A DNA stretch of 64,000 nt, taken from the NCBI RefSeq assembly GCF_002775205.1, contig NC_036456.1:18441463-18505462 (forward strand), written 5' to 3'. Source of the DNA: Xiphophorus maculatus (taxonomy: Eukaryota; Chordata; Actinopteri; Cyprinodontiformes; Poeciliidae). A model generated the notes under the pieces. The model was given only the letters and a program-made list of their open reading frames with translations. It was not told the DNA's origin and did no database searches. Of the stretch, positions 57,501-64,000 are shown piece by piece; the stretch's first letter is position 1, and each line of letters opens with the position of its first letter. The position numbers and the translations under genes were made by a program.

Positions 57501-60159
57501 GGTTTGGGGAAAATTAGAGGAAAAATATCAAAGCAGCCCTCAAGGAAACGCACTGGGAAGCAAGCCGACAGCGGGGCAATGCAAGACACAGAAAAGAAGG
57601 TAGCAAAGTCTGATTGGTGGTTCTTGTAATGGAGTTGGGATTTCCCAGGCAAATTTGTTTGAGATTAAGATGTATTGCATCAATTTTCACACAAATTAGG
57701 GGAACCGAATATTTTTTAGCCAAAAAGAAAAGCCCTCTCTACACAAACACAGCATGTCGGTATTTAACAAAAATCTAAATGCATTCAGAAAAACCAAAAT
57801 AAATCAGTTGTAATAACTTCATGACATGATAAAGAGATAATCCATATGTTAATTCAGAGTGCTGAAGAAACTTATAAAAAAACCAAGTCCTCTATAGTAT
57901 GAAGATGTCACTATTTCAACCTGAAAATCTACCAACACTTCTTTTTGTACCTTTTTAAAAAGGTATTTATTAGCAGTCACTAATAATATTATATATATAT
58001 ATACTGTATATAAATAAAAGTGGTTCTTCTAATTAAGCTCTAAGGACTTATAAGATCCATTTTATTCTCAATTTCTGAGTAAAATGTGCTGTGATACAGA
58101 CTGCTACAGGAGATGCCATCAGGATCTACAACAACTCCTTGAAGAATCTTGTTTAATAAGAGCTACAACATGTACTTTATCTCTGGGATTAATTAAGTAT
58201 TTTGAATTTTCTTCAACTTTGTAAATGTAAAAACGTAATTTGTGTTTAAAAAATGCCCAGATTTCAAAATATAAGCTAAAATCTGAGTATAAAATTCACG
58301 TCTGGACTAAAACCAGCCCTTAAATGTGTGGAGAAGCATCTTTTTCCTCCAATCACTATAATAATCAACGCTTCCTGTTAGAGGCGTGGAGAAAAACCTG
58401 CTCAGCTTGATCTGAAACGTGTGACTGCTCAGTTATGGTCTGACGAGTAAAAAGTGTGATTTGACAGCGCCTGTTTAGCTGCAGAAAAAAAAAGCAAGCC
58501 ATGTCAACATTCCCACGCTGGCACAGTTTTCTCAACTTGACTGTGTAGTTCCTGGCTGTTGCTAGGGAACCAGCGAGTCTGAGATGGCCAGTTTTAGAAA
58601 ATGTGGAGATGCTGTAATGGTAGCAAAAAAAAACAAACATGTAAAGTCACAACCGCTAACAGGTTAGCTGCTAACTTGTAAAGATGAAGGTAAGAACGGT
58701 AGTTTGTCCGCTTGTTTGCTCAACAATGAGGTTAATGTTGAATGAAAACATTCTGAAATCATTAGAAAAACATAAAATCTTCCCCATCTTGATTCCATGA
58801 CTGAATGTGTGAAGATGCAAGCAGAGCAGCAGGAAGAAGAACTGCTTTGATTGATAAAGTCATTAGTGAGAGGGAATTATTAGGGATGCACCGATCCGCT
58901 TTTTTCACTTCCAATACCGATATCTGAGGTGCAGTATTGGACAATACTGATCAATACAGAAAAACAGCACTGAATTGATTTAAAATGTTTCTTTAGACAG
59001 ACATAAATGTACTGAATTACAAATTTATTTGATAACTTTGCCCCAGAGTGCACAGCACATAAAAATGAACATGTAAACATGTAAAAAATAAAGTGCAACA
59101 ACCTTCTTTTAAAAGTTTCAGAAACTGCAACTAGGGACTATAAATGTAATGTTAAATATTAAAGCGTGACGTCACTCAGAGCACACAGCATAGAATTATA
59201 CTAACTAGATCTGCCCTTATATTGGCACATTGAAATGCCAATATCATTTTTTTCAATAGGGATGCAAATTATTGATTAATGAGTTAATCTAAAGTTGATT
59301 GATCTCATCGATCGAGTAATGATTAATTATAAGAGGCCATTTTCTTAAAAACTTGAGTTTTCTCTAGTATCAAGAGAATCGACTGTCTTTCCGTAACATA
59401 AAGGACTAGAGTTTTTATAATATGCCAAGTTAAGAAAAAAAAAATTCATCATACTTTCAGCTGTATTAGATACCGACTGAATAAATTATTAAACTTATTT
59501 CTCAAATATAATGTTTTTTACGTTTGTTTTTAATCGTTTTTTAGGTTCCCGTTTTTGTATTTTATTAAGGTGACACCTAATTAGTTTAAGTGTTTACATT
59601 TCAAAACAAAACTGCAGAAAGTGCATTTTGTGTCCAAAAATGGAATCTGTTTCTCTTCACCGTCCTGTTACTGCCCCACCATCTTTGTTTCTCTGTCAAC
59701 TGGCTTCAGTGATGACCAGTGATGCCCTCTACTGGATGGAGGCCAAACTGCAACACTAACAGAAGATCTAAATGGACGTTTTAAGTTAATGAACTGGAAC
59801 AAATTTGAATCTAATGAACAATTAATTGTTCACATCCCTTACTGGGACCAATACAGATGTTACTATTGGATCGATGCATCTCTAAAAAATTATTAGCAAG
59901 GGGGAAAATCACAGATTTGTCCAAGATTGCGTCTTCATCTCTCCTCTGTGTCCTCTCCAGGAAGAGTGGTGTGAGGTAGAAAGGTGTGTGTTTGTGTGTC
60001 TGCGATGCAAAGACTTGCCTGGGCCGAGGTGCGTGCAGGTCAGAGGGGCATGGATGATTGGAGGAGGACAGGGACTTTTGGTGGCGGGGACGCGAGGACG
60101 TGGAGGAGAGGACGGCAGCGGCTGAGGCAGTGGAGGCTCGGGAGCCCGGAGTGTTTAGG
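42235..60159 (-). CDS. mark2: mark2, MAP/microtubule affinity-regulating kinase 2, 3' part
   Basis: Par-1-type serine/threonine kinase that phosphorylates microtubule-associated proteins and sets cell polarity. Only the C-terminal 310 codons or so are in the window, in six minus-strand exons: 60159-60019, 53131-52865, 49866-49840, 44340-44305, 43771-43662, 42584-42235, all phase-consistent. The product has the Ser-rich spacer ([30 protein letters not shown]), the membrane/aPKC region [18 protein letters not shown], a short acidic linker ([10 protein letters not shown]), and the KA1 domain from [19 protein letters not shown] to [29 protein letters not shown] matches MARK2 better than MARK3. 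Kinase and UBA exons must lie beyond 64000. I cannot tell which fish paralogue, if there are two. Confidence 0.94.
42585..43661 (-). other. Last mark2 intron with degenerate repeats
   Basis: 42700-43310 is made of diverged units built on AAATTTCTGAGAATC and AAATTTCAGAAA, a degenerate minisatellite. 43376-43600 contains CAGTGTGTAATTATTCTATA, likely the end of another dispersed element. Confidence 0.55.
43662..43771 (-). CDS. mark2: mark2 Ser/Asn-rich spacer exon
   Basis: Encodes [20 protein letters not shown], then [17 protein letters not shown], low-complexity linker before KA1. Acceptor CCTCACAG, donor GTGGGTGA. Its 110-nt length means skipping would break the frame. Confidence 0.87.
44065..44082 (-). 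repeat. G18 tract (sense strand) in mark2 intron
   Basis: Eighteen consecutive C on the plus strand, so G18 in the mark2 transcript, between the 36-nt and 110-nt exons, about 220 nt downstream of the former. Confidence 0.95.
44305..44340 (-). CDS. mark2: mark2 36-nt exon (acidic linker)
   Basis: Encodes [11 protein letters not shown] plus a split codon. Acceptor TTTTTTCCGAGCAG, donor GTGAGACA. Phase 2 on both sides. It fits exactly between the microexon and the exon at 43771. Confidence 0.8.
45539..45564. repeat. (AC)n microsatellite
   Basis: Thirteen AC units. Confidence 0.96.
46235..46865. repeat. Dispersed repeat, related to 62600-63375
   Basis: CAATCAGACTTCTTTCTGTG, GATGGAAACGCTTATTG, GACTTCTTTCATAATTT and GCGTGAACGTAGC correspond in order to CAATCAGACTTGTGTATGAA, GATGGAGACGCTTGTG, GACTTCTTTCATATTAT and TGTGAACATAGC in the other copy. 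Confidence 0.7.
47910..48965. repeat. Dispersed repeat, longer copy of the 33475-33795 family
   Basis: The left end GGGTGAATTCACGCC precedes a block with GGTTCATTTGGGG and CAGTGAACTCGGGTCTGGG. The part at 48690-48890 matches 33530-33760. No ORF of note. Confidence 0.6.
49840..49866 (-). CDS. mark2: mark2 27-nt microexon
   Basis: Reads A-AAT-CTC.. and encodes NLSFRFPR between two split codons, matching the alternatively spliced NLSFRFARR segment of MARK2/MARK3. The acceptor follows a long T tract (GTTTTTTGTAG), the donor is GTAGGCAA. Both flanks are phase 2, so it can be included or skipped without a frameshift. Confidence 0.88.
49867..52864 (-). other. mark2 intron before the microexon
   Basis: Holds the AATAAAGT inverted repeat (50120-50705) and a very AT-rich stretch (51350-52330). 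No other exon recognised. Confidence 0.55.
50120..50705. repeat. Large AATAAAGT inverted repeat, second copy
   Basis: 50140-50310 carries units like GAGAATAAAGTCGTTAAAT on the plus strand; 50310-50690 carries the inverse (TTACTTTATTCTTGTGATG, ACGACTTCATTCTC). Same repeat type as 41225-41700 and 8214-8575. Confidence 0.83.
52865..53131 (-). CDS. mark2: mark2 spacer exon
   Basis: Encodes [40 protein letters not shown], and [12 protein letters not shown], with a split last codon (AA). It includes the threonine region that aPKC is known to phosphorylate in mammalian MARK2. Acceptor CTCTGCAG, donor GTGAGTAG. GC-rich compared with its flanks. Confidence 0.94.
55080..55175 (-). repeat. Fragment of the GATTAATCG element
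   Basis: GGCCTTTTTAGAGTCTGTAT, ACTCCA and TTGATTAATCGTTAACTGGA match the end of the copy at 9190-9757. Confidence 0.6.
58882..59890. mobile_element. Nested non-autonomous DNA elements
   Basis: The outer element starts TAGGGATGCACCGATCCGC and ends GGATCGATGCATCTCTA, an inverted pair. About 59260-59842 is a second element with ends AGGGATGCAAATTATTGATT and AATTAATTGTTCACATCCCT, inserted within the first. AATTATT occurs on both outer flanks, but I could not define a clean target duplication. Confidence 0.75.
59722..59735 (-). promoter_or_regulatory. CTCF-like motif
   Basis: On the minus strand CCAGTAGAGGGCAT matches the core at all but the last position. It lies inside the nested element, so it may be repeat-borne. 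Confidence 0.4.
60019..60159 (-). CDS. mark2: mark2 spacer exon with GC donor
   Basis: Encodes [20 protein letters not shown] through LHAPRP and two bases (AG) of a Ser codon. Acceptor CCCATGCCAG. The donor is AG/GCAAGT instead of GT; the next exon begins with T and restores Ser-Ala-Val-Pro-Gln, equivalent to human STAPQ. Confidence 0.9.
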
Positions 60160-60719
60160 CTGGCATGGGAGGGGAGGGAAGGAGGAACAGGAGGAGGAGG
60201 AGGAACACCCCGCCCGGTGAAACACATCCAAACACATTCACACACACAGCATGGGGCGTTTGCACACACAAGCGGGCGGGGTTTGTGTGAGGGTGGGTGG
60301 GGAAGTGAGGTGGAGTATGGTTAGAGGCAGCATTTTTTTTAAAAAATAAAATAAAAATAAAAAAAAAAACAGAGGAAAGTGAGAAATAAATGAGTAGGGA
60401 CAGGAGATGCATGCAACAAACACAGTTGGTCTTCATTTGTTTTCATCTGTGTGGTTCCACAGAAAAGGAGAAACCACAATCAAACAGGTTTTTTGTGCTT
60501 TCATCTTTTCACATAAAGGAAAACACAAAGGACCAACTTCTAGACGATTCAGAGCCGTCGCACCAGAGGAAGGCAATTTATGGAGACAAAGAGAGACAGA
60601 AATGTGCAAAGCAATAAAACTCAAAACATTGGGAGACAAAAACATCTCTGTTTTACGGTCTATTGTGCCCACTGTTTAGGACTGCTGTTCACAAACTGAA
60701 CAACTAATTTTGCTTCTCA

Positions 60720-60960
60720 TCCAGGGCTTTCTAAAAATTATTCATACCCCTTGAACCTTGTTCCAATCTTCTCCCATTAAAACACAATGCACAATGATAG
60801 GGCGTATCTCAGTAGAAATGACTAAACACAAATGGATCCAATTCAGTTTTAAGTTCCAATTTAACTCAACATTGTCACAAAAATCCACCACTTTGTGTCG
60901 AATTTCCACATGAAATCAGAAAGAAATGCTTTTAGTTGGTGTAACCAAACAAATGTGAAA
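60720..60960. mobile_element. Dispersed repeat fragment
   Basis: AAAATTATTCATACCCCTTG and GAACCTTGTTCC begin this piece, the same family as 20040-20470. Confidence 0.5.
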
Positions 60961-61432
60961 AGTTTCAAGGGTGGGCAAAACATTATCGTAATGTTTTGTG
61001 GTACTATAGTGATAATGACAAGGAATATGATAAATTATAATGTATATTTCAGGCTTTTTCAGGGCACTGCTTACTTCAAAAAGTGTGATTTATATCACCA
61101 AGCTGCACAAAGCAACTGCATTTAATCATATTTTCGAATTTACTGATATTTATTGATGCATCGATCATACTATCAGTGTCGTTATTTTATTTAAAATCAA
61201 TAATTTAAATATATTATGGCAATAAATGATGTCGCTTTCAAGGGGTATGAAAACTTTAGCAGAATCACCTGTAAATGAACATAAACTAACATTTACTGAT
61301 AAATATCTACTGCAAAAGCAACTAGCAGCTAGATTTGCCCAAGTGTTGCATGATTGCACTGTCTAAGCTCTGACTTGGCTGCATTATAGATTTAATCTGT
61401 GTTCACGCTCCTGTCATGTCAACCAGCAGATT

Positions 61433-61834
61433 AGGGCTGAAACGATTAATCGTGATGAATCAATTATTGAAATAATCCTCAACTAATTTAGTAATTGAAT
61501 AATTGTTAGCTGGAGTAGGCCATTTGCTGAAAAAAGTAGTAATTAAGTCAAAACTGTGCAAATAATACATATATTTTGCATTTAAGATAAAAACACCTTT
61601 GTCTGTAAATATGTTTTAACTCAAGTTGCAGTTTTAGCTTCATCTGGTTCGGATTTACTAAAGAAAAGCTACATTATTGCACCTTAGGCAATCAAATGTT
61701 TGTTTTCTTAACTAAAAAATGAATTTAGTTGTTTATTTGCATCCCTTAATGCATTCCTAATATTGCATAAAAAGGCTTAAGTGGTTAAATGAAATGTATA
61801 ATTTTTCTTATCCGATTAATTGATTAATCGTGAG
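61433..61834 (+). mobile_element. GATTAATCG element, best copy
   Basis: It begins AGGGCTGAAACGATTAATCG and ends CCGATTAATTGATTAATCGT; the ends share the GATTAATCG motif. Also present at 9190-9757 in the opposite orientation. Confidence 0.7.
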
Positions 61835-62012
61835 GAAAAAACAGATTCAGACTCTCGACTTTCTAAACATTTTCTATTTCCATCTCTTTAACTTCCCTGA
61901 GCTAAATCTGTGTTAATTAGTAAGCTTGTCCAGATGCTACTAAGCTCTGCACATGACTGACGGCTCCTACTTTGTGTTAACATGGACAGAGGGAGCGAGA
62001 GAAAGAAAGAAG

Positions 62013-62061
62013 AAGAACACACACAGTGAGGGTACTGTGTGTGTTCTTGTTTTTTTTTTTT
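62013..62061 (+). repeat. Perfect hairpin followed by a T run
   Basis: 15-bp perfect arms (AAGAACACACACAGT) around the loop GAGGGT, then G and twelve T. Confidence 0.9.
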
Positions 62062-62599
62062 CTCAGAGTGGTACCACAGGGAGACGGAGAAAGAGATCGT
62101 TGGAGAGAGAGAGAGAAAACGAGAAAGAGGCACAGTTACTAAAGTGGAACAACAAATGATTATTCCACAGAAAAAAGAGTGATAACAGTGAGGGGGAAAT
62201 TCTCTCTTTCCAATATGGATTAGCAAGGCTGGCGAAACAAAGCACTGCTTTCATTTCTGGAGTTTTACACATCAGGACATAATAAAAGCTATCAGGTCTT
62301 AAAATAAAACTACATAAAGGAGAGAGAAATTAGTGGAGTTTGTTCACCCCTAATCCTTTCATAGGATTTAAGAGGGAAAGCAGCAAACAGGTGATAGTCA
62401 TTAAATTAATTTGATCAATGGCAATCTCGAAAGAGAAGATTAGAAAGTTTTCAGCTCTAAAGTGTGCAGCTGTGTTTTGACACAATGCCAGGCCGGAAAG
62501 GCATCAGCAATGGCTTTAGTGCTGTCAATCTGGGAAGGGTTATAAAGTCATTTACAGACAACTAAAGCTATGATCCAACAGCAGGTCTCAATGAGCAAT

Positions 62600-63375
62600 T
62601 TAAATTTTTTTTGCTAAAATACAATTGTTTATTTTTGTAGTTGTTCTCGCTACTAAATAAACACAATCGCAATCAGACTTGTGTATGAATAGTTTACAAC
62701 CCCAAAGCGACGCGCATGTGAAGAAGAAGAACGTTGACGTCACACAGCAGTGTATGTTTGTGGAGGTAATAATGGATGGAGACGCTTGTGGATAGATTTC
62801 AAGTTTATTCAGCAATGATTCTCAAAATCATGAAGCAAAAGAAGCTAAAAAAAAAAGGGGGGGAAAAAAAAGAAAGCACGACTAATAGCAGTGACCCCTT
62901 GTGGAGAATTGACTGCAATTTTTGTAGAGAGGTTTGTTTGGATGCATAGTGAGCACTATGAGTGGTGGGATGTACTTCAGTGACAGACTTCTTTCATATT
63001 ATTCATAGGTATATTTTTCAGCTAATGTTTACATCTGGATTTACTGCGTCTGGGTTCTTCTGGTGGCAACTCATGTTCCACATCAATGGTGGCATTTAAG
63101 TTAGCATTTTAGCTAATTTGTCTTCAAAACTAAAAAGTTCTCAATGAACAGATTAGGTTTATTGAACATGCTAGTGTAAGCCAACACGATGAAAGAATTT
63201 AATCCAACATGAGCTTTTTGGCTACAAACGCTTCAAAAACAATCAGATATGTATCCGATTAAGTACCACATATATAAGAGGCACAAATTGGACTTTTTAG
63301 GGTAGAAAATATCAGAATAAATATAAAAAGTCAGATTTGGTTCCCATTTGCCTGCTGTGTGAACATAGCCAGAAA
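62600..63375. repeat. Dispersed repeat, related to 46235-46865
   Basis: Shares the ordered motifs listed for that copy; diverged and without coding capacity. Confidence 0.6.
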
Positions 63376-64000
63376 GTCCAAGCTCCAGCTAGCATGTTAA
63401 ATGGTCACATTTGTGAACAGCACTTTCTCAGATGAACAATAAGAAAAATGCAGTTTAGCTAGTAGAAAAATATGCACTATTGGATAATTGTGTGTATAAT
63501 TGCTAAGAAATTGACTATATCTAAGATGTTTATTCTAAATGGAGTTAAATTTAGTTTTAAACACATTCATTCTTGATTCATATTCTGAAAGTAAGAAAGC
63601 TTTTGTGTATTTTTATTCAGCGGTTAGACTTAAATACCTTCAACACTTGGTTGAGACCAGATCATTTTATTAGGTCCTGACATGAAGGAAAAAAGTTAGA
63701 ATTGACAGTGGGTGTACTTTCATTTTACCATGACTATGTTTAAAGCTGTGTAAGCCTATAAACACAGACCACACAAATTAAGGAAAGGGTTAATATTCCA
63801 CTAGTGGTGCTAATCTCAAAAAGAGAGTGAGGGAATGTACAAATAGGACGAAAGATTAATATTAAGACGAGGAGGACTAAAGGAAGCCAAAAGAAAGGAG
63901 GAGTCAGAGAAAAGTAAGACTCAAAGTCCAGAGGGATAAGCGCTCAGACAAAGATAAAGAGGACCAAATTAAGAACATTAGAAAAGTTGTGACAGAGAAT

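Larger units (their letters stand above)
53132..60018 (-). other. mark2 intron with GC donor
   Basis: A 6.9-kb intron. It contains a fragment of the GATTAATCG element (55080-55175), two short related blocks with CCTCAAGGA.ACGCACTGGGA (near 55697 and 57539), and the nested elements at 58882-59890. No exon of mark2 was recognised inside it. Confidence 0.55.
60160..64000 (-). other. mark2 intron continuing to the window edge
   Basis: No further mark2 exon was recognised; the kinase-side exons must be further right. Contents: dispersed repeat (60720-60960), GATTAATCG element (61433-61834), a perfect hairpin with T run (62013-62061), and a dispersed repeat (62600-63375). 63830-64000 is purine-rich. 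Confidence 0.55.

Noticed and set aside
57152-57517. 121-residue plus-strand ORF inside the mark2 intron
   Set aside because: Did not match any MARK2 segment, has no suitable splice sites on the minus strand, and looks like an old repeat.
60160-64000. Search for kinase, UBA or upstream spacer exons of mark2
   Set aside because: No minus-strand segment here resembles MARK kinase, UBA or spacer sequence with proper splice borders.

Overview
This is vertebrate nuclear DNA: AT-rich, with long introns, GT-AG splice sites, many dispersed mobile-element remnants and microsatellites. The gene content and the kinds of short inverted-repeat elements suggest a ray-finned (teleost) fish; I cannot name the species. 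No bacterial, phage or CRISPR features were seen. All gene models below were built by hand from splice sites, reading phase and protein-family recognition; nothing was searched.

Four protein genes and one tRNA gene are supported. (1) 150-871, minus: the first two coding exons of b3gat3, a Golgi glucuronyltransferase of proteoglycan linker synthesis; the gene continues off the left edge. (2) 5322-14798, minus: complete naa40 (NatD, the N-terminal acetyltransferase of histones H4 and H2A), eight coding exons, 239 residues, active-site residues at the same positions as in the human enzyme. (3) 15696-15777, minus: tRNA-Leu(AAG). (4) About 21.9-38.4 kb, plus: complete rcor2 (REST corepressor 2), a probable non-coding first exon and twelve coding exons, 535 residues, with ELM2, two SANT domains and a proline-rich tail. 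(5) 42235-60159, minus: the last six coding exons of mark2 (microtubule-affinity regulating kinase 2), ending in the KA1 domain; the kinase and UBA exons lie off the right edge.

naa40 and rcor2 are head to head, about 7 kb apart with the tRNA gene between them; rcor2 and mark2 are tail to tail. The same order and orientation (NAA40, RCOR2, MARK2) is known from human 11q13.1, so this is an ancient conserved block. b3gat3 beside naa40 differs from the human order. Two of the genes are chromatin regulators: NAA40 modifies histone tails and RCOR2 is the scaffold of the LSD1-HDAC corepressor. MARK2 is a polarity kinase, and no direct functional link to the others is implied.

The non-coding sequence is crowded with small non-autonomous DNA elements, several nested inside one another, foldback elements in the rcor2 3' region, large AATAAAGT inverted repeats, clusters of perfect palindromes in naa40 introns, and CTCF-like motifs. 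The observations most worth a second look are splicing features: an in-frame alternative donor inside the rcor2 SANT2 exon, a GC-AG intron and a 27-nt microexon in mark2, a GT-repeat acceptor before the rcor2 start-codon exon, and a two-codon first exon in naa40. I found no clear new biological system.
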